NCBI RefSeq assembly: GCF_001611795.1
Contig: NZ_CP015098.1
Location: 7,688,001 to 7,752,000 of the forward strand
Direction of reading: 5' to 3'
Length of the DNA stretch: 64,000 bases
From: Streptomyces qaidamensis
Lineage (GTDB): Bacteria; Actinomycetota; Actinomycetes; Streptomycetales; Streptomycetaceae
In this document: one piece after another, positions 48,558 to 56,367 of the stretch
How positions within the stretch are numbered: position 1 is the stretch's first letter
Layout: each line of letters opens with the position of its first letter
Notes under the pieces: generated by a model
Databases searched by the model: none
Told to the model about the DNA's origin: nothing
The model's input: only the letters and a program-made list of their open reading frames with translations
Translations under genes and position numbers: made by a program

Positions 48558-48815
48558 CTACCCGGCGTTGGGCCACTCCTGCGGCGGGCGGGGCGGTTCC
48601 GGACCGGTCCGTCGCTGCGCCGCCCGGGCATGCTCCGCGCGCAGGGCCGTCAGACACGGCCAGAGATCCGGCGCCGGCTGCTTCGAGCACGCCAGACAGT
48701 GCTCGATCCGGCAGCGCTGCGATCTGTCCGGCGGGCACACCCCGTACACCGTGACCCGGCCGTCCGACAGAGTGATCCAACCTCCCACCGAGCTGACGGA
48801 ACTCAGGTGCAGCAC
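48558..48815 (-). CDS. Hypothetical Cys-rich protein or fragment
   Basis: A leftward frame ending at TAG 48558, with a possible GTG start at 48815 (85 residues). It reads GGWITLSDGRVTVYGVCPPDRSQRCRIEHCLACSKQPAPDLWPCLTALRAEHARAAQRR, with GC-rich third positions and four closely spaced cysteines (CPPDRSQRCRIEHCLAC) that could bind metal. No family is recognised and no ribosome site is visible, so it may be a 3' remnant. The start lies within a 14-bp direct duplication (48809-48822 and 48823-48836). Confidence 0.35.
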   Translation of the reverse strand: MLHLSSVSSVGGWITLSDGRVTVYGVCPPDRSQRCRIEHCLACSKQPAPDLWPCLTALRAEHARAAQRRTGPEPPRPPQEWPNAG

Positions 48816-49027
48816 GGGGAACGCAGCACGGGGAACGAGGCCGAGAGGCGTCGGACAAGCCGGTTGAGGCATTCTCCGTTGTCCGTGGTCGCCCATGGGA
48901 TGACCCGGGACCCTGCGACCTCCGGTTGCGTCGGCTTCTTCTCGAATTCCCACAGGTCTTCCAGGTCTTCGGCCTGGTTCTCTGCCCATTCGAGGAGGTC
49001 GTAGTTCTCGTTGGGGCAGCCGGGCTC
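48803..49027 (-). pseudogene. SMI1/KNR4 (SUKH)-like gene remnant
   Basis: The leftward frame encodes EPGCPNENYDLLEWAENQAEDLEDLWEF...RVIPWATTDNGECLNRLVRRLSASF and then stops. The segment LLEWAENQAEDLEDL followed by VIPWATTDNGECL resembles the middle of SUKH-family proteins (often contact-dependent toxin immunity proteins), but there is no start, no N-terminal part (the LysR gene abuts it) and no C-terminal part. It appears to be an internal fragment of a decayed gene, with the frame lost next to a 14-bp duplication. Confidence 0.45.
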
Positions 49028-50004
49028 TAGTCGGCGCTCCGCGACCCCGCGGGCCGCTCCTGTGCCTGTTCCAGCCGGAGCGGGAGCCGTGCGGCGAGGT
49101 GGTCGAGGAGTGCGCTGACCCGTCGCGGGACGTGCCCGTCCTCCTCCAGCAGGGCATAGATGTCGGCGGCCGGTGTCGGCAGGTGCGGCAGGACCCTGAC
49201 CAGCTCGCCTCGCTCCAGATGTGGTCCGACGTGCCACTCGGAGCGCATGATCACACCACGGCCCTCCAGCGCCCAGCCGGTCACCACGTCACCGTCGTTG
49301 CTGGACAGGCTGCCCTGCACCCGCACATGCCGGGGACAGTCCGCGTCCCCGAAGCGCCACAGCGCGAAATCGCTCTCGTTCTCCCGCAGCACGATGCAGT
49401 CGTGGTGCGCCAGATCCTCGATCCCCGCCGGGGTGCCGTGCCTGGCGAGATAGGACGGCGACGCGCAGGGCACCCGCCGGTTCCTGGCAAGGCGCCTCAT
49501 GCGCAGTGAGGAATCGGGCGGCATGCCGACGTGGACGGCCACGTCGAACTCACGCTGGTGGGGCCGCAGCGGAAGCGCGGACGTCTGCATCCGGACGTGC
49601 AGTTCGGGATGGGCCGCGGCGAACTCGCCGAGCAGCGGCGCGATGTGCGCACGGCCGAGGCCCAGGGTGGCTTCGACGACCAGCGACCCGCGCAGCCCCC
49701 CGGCCGTGTCGGTGATGGTGTCTTCCAGTTCGCGTACCTGGTCGAGGATCGCCTCGACGCGCGCCGCGTACAGCTCGCCTTCCGACGTCAGCACGAGCCG
49801 GCGGGCGCCGCGCTGCACGAGCCGGACGTCCAGGCGGTGCTCCAGTGCGCTGAGGCGCTTGCTGACGACGGGCAGCGAGCAACCGAGTTCACGCGACGCG
49901 GCCGTCAGCGTCTCGCTCGACGCGACCACGTGGAAGAACCGCAAGTCATCCACGACTGAACGGCTCTTGGGCCAGGGGCGGCCAGAACGCCGAGAGCTTT
50001 CCAT
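49027..50004 (-). CDS. LysR family transcriptional regulator
   Basis: A 325-residue regulator. The N-terminal winged HTH (about residues 19-78) reads DLRFFHVVASSETLTAASRELGCSLPVVSKRLSALEHRLDVRLVQRGARRLVLTSEGELY. The C-terminal co-inducer domain (about 108-305) includes GSLVVEATLGLGRAHIAPLLGEFAAAHPELHVRM, FDVAVHVGMPPDSSLRMRRLARNRRVPCASPSYLARHGTPAGIEDLAHHDCIVL and VTGWALEGRGVIMRSEWHVGPHLERGELVRVLP. It is divergent from the tartrate-dehydrogenase-like operon with 149 bp between, the standard arrangement for a LysR activator and its target. A TTAC-N6-GTAA dyad (T-N11-A) lies in that region. Confidence 0.92.
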   Translation of the reverse strand: MESSRRSGRPWPKSRSVVDDLRFFHVVASSETLTAASRELGCSLPVVSKRLSALEHRLDVRLVQRGARRLVLTSEGELYAARVEAILDQVRELEDTITDTAGGLRGSLVVEATLGLGRAHIAPLLGEFAAAHPELHVRMQTSALPLRPHQREFDVAVHVGMPPDSSLRMRRLARNRRVPCASPSYLARHGTPAGIEDLAHHDCIVLRENESDFALWRFGDADCPRHVRVQGSLSSNDGDVVTGWALEGRGVIMRSEWHVGPHLERGELVRVLPHLPTPAADIYALLEEDGHVPRRVSALLDHLAARLPLRLEQAQERPAGSRSAD

Positions 50005-50015
50005 GGGGGAAAACG

Positions 50016-50064
50016 TACCTTGCCGATTACGGGCTTGTAACGGCTGTCGCCGCTGGCCAAGGTA
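50016..50064. promoter_or_regulatory. LysR-type operator region
   Basis: TTAC-N6-GTAA at 50027-50040 contains the T-N11-A spacing of LysR boxes. It is nested in a wider dyad TACCTTG (50016-50022) / CAAGGTA (50058-50064). The region lies between the divergent LysR and tartrate-dehydrogenase-like genes, 12 bp from the LysR start. Binding is inferred. Confidence 0.5.
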
Positions 50065-50153
50065 GGACCCAGTCGCGCTGTGGCCGGGACGCCTCCGCAG
50101 GCAGTGCCCGCCACTTCACTTGCGCATCAATCACATGGACGGGGAGTGATGTC

Positions 50154-51311
50154 GTGCCGCAGACCTATCGCATCGCGGCGATTCCGGGTGACGGAATCGG
50201 CCGCGAGGTCGTCCCGGAGGGACTGCGGTGCCTGCGAGCCGCTGCCGAGGCGCACGGCTTCGAACTCGACGTCACGGACTTCGAGTTCGCCAGTGCCGAC
50301 TACTGGCTGAACCACGGCACGATGCTGCCCGAGAACTGGCGGGACGTACTCGGTGCGTTCGACGCGATCTTCTTCGGCGCGGTCGGATGGCCGGAGGTGG
50401 TCCCGGACCATGTGTCGCTGTGGGGCAGCCTGCTCCAGCTGCGGCGGGGCTTCGACCAGTACGTCAACCTGCGTCCCGTCCGGCTGTTGCGCGGCGTCCG
50501 CAGTCCGCTGCGTGACCACCGGCCGGGCGACATCGACTTCTACGTCGTGCGGGAGAACACCGAAGGCGAGTACTCCAGCATCGGCGGCCGGATCTTCGAG
50601 GGCACCGACCGCGAGACGGTGGTCCAGGAAACGGTCATGACACGGACCGGCGTCGACCGCGTGCTGCGCTATGCCTTCGAACTCGCCTCGTCGCGCCCGG
50701 GCAAGCACCTGACCTGGGCGACGAAGAGCAACGGGATCTCGATCTCCATGCCCTACTGGGACGAGCGCGCCACCGAGATGGCCGCCCGATACCCGGACGT
50801 GACCGCCGACAAGGACCACATCGACATCCTGTCCGCGAAGTTCGTCCTCCAGCCCGACCGGTACGACGTGGTCGTCGCCAGCAACCTGTTCGGTGACATC
50901 CTCTCGGACCTGGGCCCGGCCTGTACCGGAACGATCGGCATCGCCCCCAGCGCCAACATCAACCCCGACCGCTCCTTCCCCAGCCTCTTCGAGCCGGTGC
51001 ACGGCTCGGCGCCGGACATCGCCGGTCTCGGTGTCGCCAACCCCGTCGGTCAGATCTGGAGCGGTGCCATGATGCTCGCCCACCTCGGCGAGCACCAGGC
51101 GGCCGCGCACGTCGTGGCGGCGATCGAGAACGTCCTGGACGAGCAGCCCCATGTGGTCACCCCCGACCTCGGGGGCCCGGGGACCACGGTGGGGCTGGGG
51201 AAGGCCATCGCGGCCCGGATCGCGGCGAGGCCGCTCGCCGGCCATGGCGGGGGAGGGGCGGCCGGCGACCCGGCCGGTCGCGCGGTCGAAGGAGGGATCC
51301 CGGCGTTATGA
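50154..51311 (+). CDS. Tartrate dehydrogenase / D-malate dehydrogenase (decarboxylating)-like
   Basis: A 385-residue member of the isocitrate/isopropylmalate dehydrogenase family. GTG 50154 has GGGGAG upstream. It starts YRIAAIPGDGIGREVVPEGLRCLRAAAEAHGFELDVTDFEFASADYWLNHGTMLPENW, and has FFGAVGWPEVVPDHVSLWGSLLQLRRGFDQYVNLRPVRLL, YVVRENTEGEYSSIGGRIFEGT, the metal Asp in VVASNLFGDILSDLGPACTGTIGIAPSANINP and FEPVHGSAPDIAGLGVANPVGQIWSGAMML. These fit tartrate/D-malate dehydrogenases rather than isopropylmalate dehydrogenase (for example the DYWLNHGTMLP segment). It oxidises a 2-hydroxy diacid with NAD, often with decarboxylation. The last about 25 residues are a Gly/Ala-rich tail. Overlaps the next gene by 4 bp. 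Confidence 0.9.
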   Translation: MPQTYRIAAIPGDGIGREVVPEGLRCLRAAAEAHGFELDVTDFEFASADYWLNHGTMLPENWRDVLGAFDAIFFGAVGWPEVVPDHVSLWGSLLQLRRGFDQYVNLRPVRLLRGVRSPLRDHRPGDIDFYVVRENTEGEYSSIGGRIFEGTDRETVVQETVMTRTGVDRVLRYAFELASSRPGKHLTWATKSNGISISMPYWDERATEMAARYPDVTADKDHIDILSAKFVLQPDRYDVVVASNLFGDILSDLGPACTGTIGIAPSANINPDRSFPSLFEPVHGSAPDIAGLGVANPVGQIWSGAMMLAHLGEHQAAAHVVAAIENVLDEQPHVVTPDLGGPGTTVGLGKAIAARIAARPLAGHGGGGAAGDPAGRAVEGGIPAL

Positions 51312-52160
51312 CCAGATCTGTCTCCGACCCGGTCGGCGTTGAGCTGTGCTGGGACCGGCTCGCAGCCGCCACCGACGAGGCGGCCTCGACGATGCTGGGC
51401 ACGGCGTTCCCCGCGATCACCCGGGAGTCGAACGGCTGCACCGTCTTCCTGATGGACCGCGCGGATTGCGCGATGGCCGAGCCGCGGGCCGGCGTCCCCG
51501 CCCTGATGAGTTCACTGACCGAGCTGGTCCTCGAACGGTTCCCGGCGGACGACTGGCAGGACGGCGACAGCGTCATCACGAACGCCCCGTGGATCGCCAC
51601 CGGGCACGTGCCCGACATCGCCATGATCTCCCCGGTCTTGCACCGCGGACGGCTCGTCGCGTTCGCGGGCACCGTGGCGCACTCACAGGGCATCGGCGGC
51701 ACGCCCTCGATGAACGCCATCGAGCCGCTCTGCGAGGGCGTCCTGATTCCTTCGCTGCGGCTGTTCCCTGCCGGGTGGGTCGAGCCGGGGGTCAAGGACC
51801 TGCCGTCGGCGAGCGTGCGACGGGCGGACCAGGTCTGGGGCGGCTTGGAGGCGCAGGCCGCGGTGCACGCCGTGTGCCGCCGACGCGCCCGGGAAGTTCT
51901 CACCGACTTCCGTGAGCAGGACTTCGAGGCGTTCGCGGCCCAGGTCCACGCGGTGACCGACGCCGCGATGCGGGCAGGTGTCCGAGACCTGCCCGACGGT
52001 GTCCATCGCGCAGCCCTGGACGCGGACGGCGTCGACGGCCACCCCACCCCCATCGACTGCACGGTGACCGTTCGCGGCGAGGAGATCGGGATCGACTGCA
52101 CCGGCGGTTCCCCAGGTGCCCTTCACGACGAACTCGACGCTGAACGTTCCACGCCACCAG
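51308..52160 (+). pseudogene. Hydantoinase B/oxoprolinase-like gene, frameshifted and truncated
   Basis: The first 270 residues (51308 to about 52110) match HyuB: DPVGVELCWDRLAAATDEAASTMLGTAFPAITRESNGCTVFLMDRADCAMAE, DGDSVITNAPWIATGHVPDIAMISPVLHRGRLVAFAGTVAHSQGIGG, and GVLIPSLRLFPAGWVEP. At CTGGSP the frame changes: the family's next segment (VPFTTNSTLNVPR, like VNSTLNV in relatives) is read in another frame from about 52113. One inserted base would restore GSPQVPFTTNSTLNVPR. After about 52160 the remaining half of the usual 500-600 residue protein is missing and the MFS gene begins at 52219. The encoded 304-residue product would carry a non-native C-terminus. HyuB needs HyuA, and none is present, so the gene is probably dead. 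Confidence 0.75.
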
Positions 52161-52218
52161 CACGCACAACCTGTCCAGCAGCTGTCCAGCACGGTGGCGG
52201 CGCGAAGGGACGACCCGT

Positions 52219-53493
52219 ATGACGACGGTGTCAGCAGGCCGGCCGACGCGTACCCGGCGCATCACGTTCCTGGTCGCACTCGCGGTCTTCGCACAGGAGT
52301 CGACCTGGAACTTCTACGAATCCCAGGTTCCGCCGCTCCTGCGGGAGCACCTCACCAGCGCGGCCGTCGTGGGTCTGCTGATGGGGATGGACAACCTGCT
52401 CGGCATCTTCATCCAGCCGTGGATCGGCAACAGGTCCGACCGGACGAGGACCTCCTGGGGCCGGCGGATGCCCTACCTGGTGGTCGGGATGCCGACCGCT
52501 GCCGCGCTGTTCATCCTCATCCCGCACAGCGCGGGGTCCTTGCCGCTCCTGATCGCGGTGCTGTTCTCGTACGCGCTCGTCGCCAACACCTTCAAGCCGA
52601 TCGCCGAGGCGCTCGTACCGGACTTCATCGCACCCGAGCGACGGAGCCGGGCCAACGCCGTGGTCAAGATCGCTTCGAGCGTCACGGCCATCGTCGCCGC
52701 GTTCATCAGCATCTTCCTGGTCGACAACCACCTGAGCCTGGCCTTCGCGATCCCCGCTGTCATCATGCTGATCTCGATCGGGGTGCTCGCGGCCACCGTG
52801 CGCGACAACCGGTCCCCGGCCTACCAGGCGGCGGTGGCCGAGTGCGAAGAGGAGGGCGATGCCGAGCGCATCGAACCACGGGTCCGGGACACCTTCATCG
52901 AGATCGTCAAGGACTCCGACCGCAGCCGGCTCCTACTGCTCCTCGCGATCCTCCTCTTCGGCAGTGCATGGGCCGCGTCCCGCTCCCTGATCACGCCGTA
53001 CGGGATGGAAGCCCTGGACATGTCACGAGGAGACGCGGGCGGCATCACCCTGCCCAGCGGCATCGCCTTCATCCTGGCGGCCTACCCGGCGGCCGTGCTC
53101 GCCGAGCGTCACGGACGGCTCCGGGTCATGGCCCTGGGCATGTCGGTCTTCGCCGGCGCCATGGTCCTGGGGACGCTCATCCAGACGCCGACGGGGGCCA
53201 CCGTGACCCTGTGCCTCGCGGCCGCCGGCGCGGCCTGCTTCCTGGTCAACGCGGTGGTCGTCCTGTGGAACCTGGCACCTTCGGCGCGGGTCTTCGGGAC
53301 CTACGCCGGTATGTACACCGTCGGCTGGGCCGGCGGCGGCTTCGTGGGCCCGGCGGTGGTCGGCGGGATGGTCGACATCAGCGGCTGGCCCCTGATGCTC
53401 ATGGACATCGCCATCGTCGCCGCGCTGTCGATCGTCGTCGTAGCCAGGATAGGTGTGCTGCAGCGGCGCGCCGTCCCGACCCTCGCGAAGTAG
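52219..53493 (+). CDS. MFS transporter (SLC45/GPH-like)
   Basis: A 424-residue protein with about 12 membrane segments. The start RITFLVALAVFAQESTWNFYESQVPPLL and the loops MGMDNLLGIFIQPWIGNRSDRTRTSWGRRMPYLVVGMP and LVPDFIAPERRSRANAVVKIASSVTAIVAAFI resemble the sugar-cation/SLC45-like MFS branch. A cytoplasmic acidic loop (AECEEEGDAERIEPRVRDTF) divides the halves. It lies inside the LysR-linked operon, so it may import the hydroxy acid or related substrate (inference). It starts shortly after the truncated hyuB-like gene; the deletion that removed the 3' half of that gene ended close to this gene without damaging it. Confidence 0.85.
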   Translation: MTTVSAGRPTRTRRITFLVALAVFAQESTWNFYESQVPPLLREHLTSAAVVGLLMGMDNLLGIFIQPWIGNRSDRTRTSWGRRMPYLVVGMPTAAALFILIPHSAGSLPLLIAVLFSYALVANTFKPIAEALVPDFIAPERRSRANAVVKIASSVTAIVAAFISIFLVDNHLSLAFAIPAVIMLISIGVLAATVRDNRSPAYQAAVAECEEEGDAERIEPRVRDTFIEIVKDSDRSRLLLLLAILLFGSAWAASRSLITPYGMEALDMSRGDAGGITLPSGIAFILAAYPAAVLAERHGRLRVMALGMSVFAGAMVLGTLIQTPTGATVTLCLAAAGAACFLVNAVVVLWNLAPSARVFGTYAGMYTVGWAGGGFVGPAVVGGMVDISGWPLMLMDIAIVAALSIVVVARIGVLQRRAVPTLAK

Positions 53494-53555
53494 TCAGCCC
53501 CTCCACGCAGCGCGGCGCCCATTCGGCGCCCGGCGCAGCCAGAGACGAGGAAACC

Positions 53556-54542
53556 GTGCCCCGCATTCTGATCACCACCGACCATCTGCGGCCCGACGAC
53601 GAGGCCGATCACCATCTCCGGGCGCACGGCCACACGACGGTACACGTGCCGTTCATCGGACGGCCTGGGCCCGAGCAACTCGTCGCCGCCCTCGACGGGA
53701 TCGACGCCGCGCTCGTCGGCCATGAGTCCCTGACCGCCCAGGTCCTTCGTGAGGCGCCTCGCCTGCGCGCCATCGTGCGAACCGGCGTCGGCTACGACTC
53801 GATCGACATCACCGCCGCCGGCCGGCTCGGCATCACGGTGAGCAACCTGCCGGGAATCAACGCGAACGCCGTGGCCGAGTACACCCTGGGTCTGCTGCTG
53901 GCGGCCGCGCGGCGGCTGGTGCAGAGCGCGGCGGGGGTCGCTGCCGGCCGGTGGCCGAGGGAGGACGGTCACGAACTGCGTGGCTCCACGCTCGGCCTGA
54001 TCGGGTACGGGTCGGCTGCGCGCGCCGTGGTGCCGCTGGCCCGGGCCTTCGGCATGAAGGTGCTCTGCACGACCGGTGTGCCGGAGGACCAACGGCCGGA
54101 CCCGTCGGTGCGGTTCGTCGAGCTCCCCGAACTGCTGGCGGCGTCCGACTACGTGTCGGTGCACACCGCGTTGACGGACCGCACACGAGGTCTCCTGGAC
54201 GCCTCCGCCTTCCGGCGGATGAAGTCGACTGCGGTACTGGTCAACACCGCGCGGGGCGCCGTCGTCGACGAACGGGCCCTGGCCGACGCCGTGCGCACCG
54301 GCGAGATCGCAGCGGCGGCCCTCGACGTGGTGACTGAGGAGCCGCTCCCGGTCGACAGCCCGCTGCGGGACGTCGAGGGAATCGTCGTCTTCTCCCATCT
54401 CGCGGGCCAGACCGCCGAAGCCCGTGCCGCCGCGGGCCTGGCAGGGGCCGCCGAGGTGGTGGCCGCCCTCGAGGGCCGCCCCCGTTTCGCGGTGAACGCC
54501 CATCTGCTGCCCCGCACGGCCACCGCCCGGTCCGACGGGTGA
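53556..54542 (+). CDS. D-isomer-specific 2-hydroxyacid dehydrogenase
   Basis: A 328-residue protein started at GTG 53556 after GACGAGGAAA. The substrate domain has LRAIVRTGVGYDSIDITAAGRLGITVSNLPGINANAVAEYTLGLLLAAARR; the NAD-binding domain has STLGLIGYGSAARAVVPLARAFGMKVL. The catalytic Arg is in VNTARGAVVDE, Glu in LDVVTEEPLPVDSPL and His in VVFSHLAGQT. Thus all three active-site residues are present, though the glycine loop (GYGSAA) is a little unusual. The family reduces or oxidises 2-oxo/2-hydroxy acids such as glyoxylate, hydroxypyruvate or phosphoglycerate. Together with the tartrate-dehydrogenase-like enzyme it suggests use of hydroxy diacids. Confidence 0.9.
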   Translation: MPRILITTDHLRPDDEADHHLRAHGHTTVHVPFIGRPGPEQLVAALDGIDAALVGHESLTAQVLREAPRLRAIVRTGVGYDSIDITAAGRLGITVSNLPGINANAVAEYTLGLLLAAARRLVQSAAGVAAGRWPREDGHELRGSTLGLIGYGSAARAVVPLARAFGMKVLCTTGVPEDQRPDPSVRFVELPELLAASDYVSVHTALTDRTRGLLDASAFRRMKSTAVLVNTARGAVVDERALADAVRTGEIAAAALDVVTEEPLPVDSPLRDVEGIVVFSHLAGQTAEARAAAGLAGAAEVVAALEGRPRFAVNAHLLPRTATARSDG

Positions 54543-54584
54543 CACCCACCCGCCACGCGCCCGGCACCAAGAGGAAAGAGGAAC

Positions 54585-55982
54585 ATGGAAAACGAAACGG
54601 AAAACGAACGGGTTGACCAGGTCAAGGTCCTGGCACCGACCGGCATGCTCGGAGCCGGCTTTCCCGAGGCCACGATCGAGCGAGGCCTGGCGCTCGGCGC
54701 CGATGTCATCTCCGTCGACGGGGGCAGCACCGACTCCGGTCCCTACTATCTCGGCGCGTCACAGCCCAAGACCACCCGGGCTGCGGTCGCCCGTGACCTC
54801 CGAATCCTGCTCAAAGCCGCGGCAGGCGCCGGTATTCCGCTGATCGTGGGCTCGTGCGGCACCAGTGGAACCGATGCCGGTGTCGACTGGGTCGCCGGCA
54901 TCGTCGCCGACATCCTGGCGGCCGAGGGACTGCGGCTGCGGGTGGCGCGGATCTACAGCGAGCAGGACACCGGCGCACTCCTGGAACGCCTGGCCGAGGG
55001 GCGGATCCACGCCCTGCCCCCACTGGGCGAACTGGAGCCGGAAACGCTGCGGAGCTGTACACACATCGTCGGAGCCATGGGGCACGAGCCGATCGTCGCT
55101 GCCCTCGAGACCGGGGCACAGGTCGTGCTCGCCGGGCGCGCCACGGACACCGCCATCGCCGCCGCCCATCCGCTGATGAAGGGGATGCCCGCCGGGCCGG
55201 CCTGGCATGCAGCGAAAATCATCGAGTGCGGTGGGCAGTGCACCAGCGATCCGCGCGCGGGCGGGGTGCTGGCCACGATCGACGCCGACGGCTTCACCAT
55301 CGAGCCGCTCGACCCGACGGTCGCCTGCACCCCGATACTGGTGGCCGCCCACATGCTGTACGAGACGGTGAACCCGTTTCAGATGCGGGAGCCGGACGGG
55401 ACGCTGGACGTCCGTGACGCCGTCTACACCGCCCTGGACGAGCGCACGGTGCGAGTCGAGGGTTCGCAGTTCCAGGTCGCCGACCAGCACACCATCAAGC
55501 TCGAAGGCGCCCGGATCACCGGCTACGAGACCATGTCGTTCAGCGCGATCCGGGACCCGCACATCCTGGCGAACATCGACGACTGGGCCGATCTCATGCG
55601 CACGATGATCACACAGCGGGTGGAACAGACGATCGGCCTGAGCGAGGACAAATACGCCTTCGACCTGCGCCTCTACGGGCACAACGCCATCCTCGGGGAT
55701 CTCGATCCGGCATGGGGGCCGCCTCGCGAGGTGGGAGTCATGCTCCTCGTCAACGCACCGGACCAGAGCACCGCCACCGCCGTCGCGAAAATCGCCAATC
55801 CCTTGATGCTGCACCTGCCGACGGCCGACATGGACCACCTGCCGAGCCTCGCGTTCGCCACCTCACCGGCGGAAGTCGAGCGCGGTCCGGCGTACGAGTT
55901 CGTACTCAACCACGTCGTCGACACCCTCGCCCCCGTCGACATGTTCCGCACCGAGATCGAGGAAGTCCCCCACCATGGCTGA
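54585..55982 (+). CDS. AtuA-like family protein (acyclic terpene utilisation AtuA, DUF1446)
   Basis: A 465-residue protein. ATG 54585 follows AAGAGGAAAGAGG. It starts VKVLAPTGMLGAGFPEATIERGLALGADVISVDGGSTDSGPYYLGASQPKTTRAAVARDLRILLKAA, the standard AtuA/DUF1446 opening, and has PLIVGSCGTSGTDAGVDW, GQVVLAGRATDTAI-like (GAQVVLAGRATDTAIAAAHPLMKGMPAGPAWHAAKIIECGGQCTSDP) and FQVADQHTIKLEGARITGYETMSFSAIRDPHILANIDDW. The founder is in the citronellol pathway of Pseudomonas, but the wider family occurs with 2-hydroxy/2-oxo acid genes; its chemistry is not defined. Overlaps the DUF4387 gene by 8 bp, a pairing conserved in other bacteria. Confidence 0.9.
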   Translation: MENETENERVDQVKVLAPTGMLGAGFPEATIERGLALGADVISVDGGSTDSGPYYLGASQPKTTRAAVARDLRILLKAAAGAGIPLIVGSCGTSGTDAGVDWVAGIVADILAAEGLRLRVARIYSEQDTGALLERLAEGRIHALPPLGELEPETLRSCTHIVGAMGHEPIVAALETGAQVVLAGRATDTAIAAAHPLMKGMPAGPAWHAAKIIECGGQCTSDPRAGGVLATIDADGFTIEPLDPTVACTPILVAAHMLYETVNPFQMREPDGTLDVRDAVYTALDERTVRVEGSQFQVADQHTIKLEGARITGYETMSFSAIRDPHILANIDDWADLMRTMITQRVEQTIGLSEDKYAFDLRLYGHNAILGDLDPAWGPPREVGVMLLVNAPDQSTATAVAKIANPLMLHLPTADMDHLPSLAFATSPAEVERGPAYEFVLNHVVDTLAPVDMFRTEIEEVPHHG

Positions 55983-56304
55983 GGCCACCCCCACCACCCT
56001 GGGAGACCTGGCGTACGAGGTCCGGTCCAAGAACGCCGGACCGTTCTGGGTCACCATGGAGCTGTTCCTGCGTGACGCGGACGGCTATCGCATCGCGGCC
56101 GACGAGACGTTCCTCAACGAGGGAACCGTCGCCCGGCTCTACGGAATCGACGAGGCCGACGTGCAGATGTTCCGCATCCCCTCGCTGAACGTCGTCAAGA
56201 TCTCCTTCCCGCGTCCTGTCAGCCAGGCATCCCTGCGAGACCGTGACGTCCACTCCGGTCAGCACCATGTGCCGTTGGCGGTGCTGCCCCTGCCCGCCAC
56301 CTGA
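55975..56304 (+). CDS. DUF4387 family protein
   Basis: A 109-residue protein. LGDLAYEVRSKNAGPFWVTMELFLRDADGYRIAADETFLNEGTVARLYGIDEADVQMFRIPSLNVVKISFPRPVSQASLRDRDVHSGQHHVPL covers the whole DUF4387 family; SKNAGPF and the D..D..GQQH-like ending (DRDVHSGQHHVPL) are its signature. It overlaps the AtuA-like gene and probably forms a complex or a two-part enzyme with it. Function is not established. Confidence 0.9.
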   Translation: MAEATPTTLGDLAYEVRSKNAGPFWVTMELFLRDADGYRIAADETFLNEGTVARLYGIDEADVQMFRIPSLNVVKISFPRPVSQASLRDRDVHSGQHHVPLAVLPLPAT

Positions 56305-56367
56305 CACCGTCCGGACGCGGCACTTCACAGACTCACCCTCCCCACCAGCATCTGAAGGAGCAGTTCC

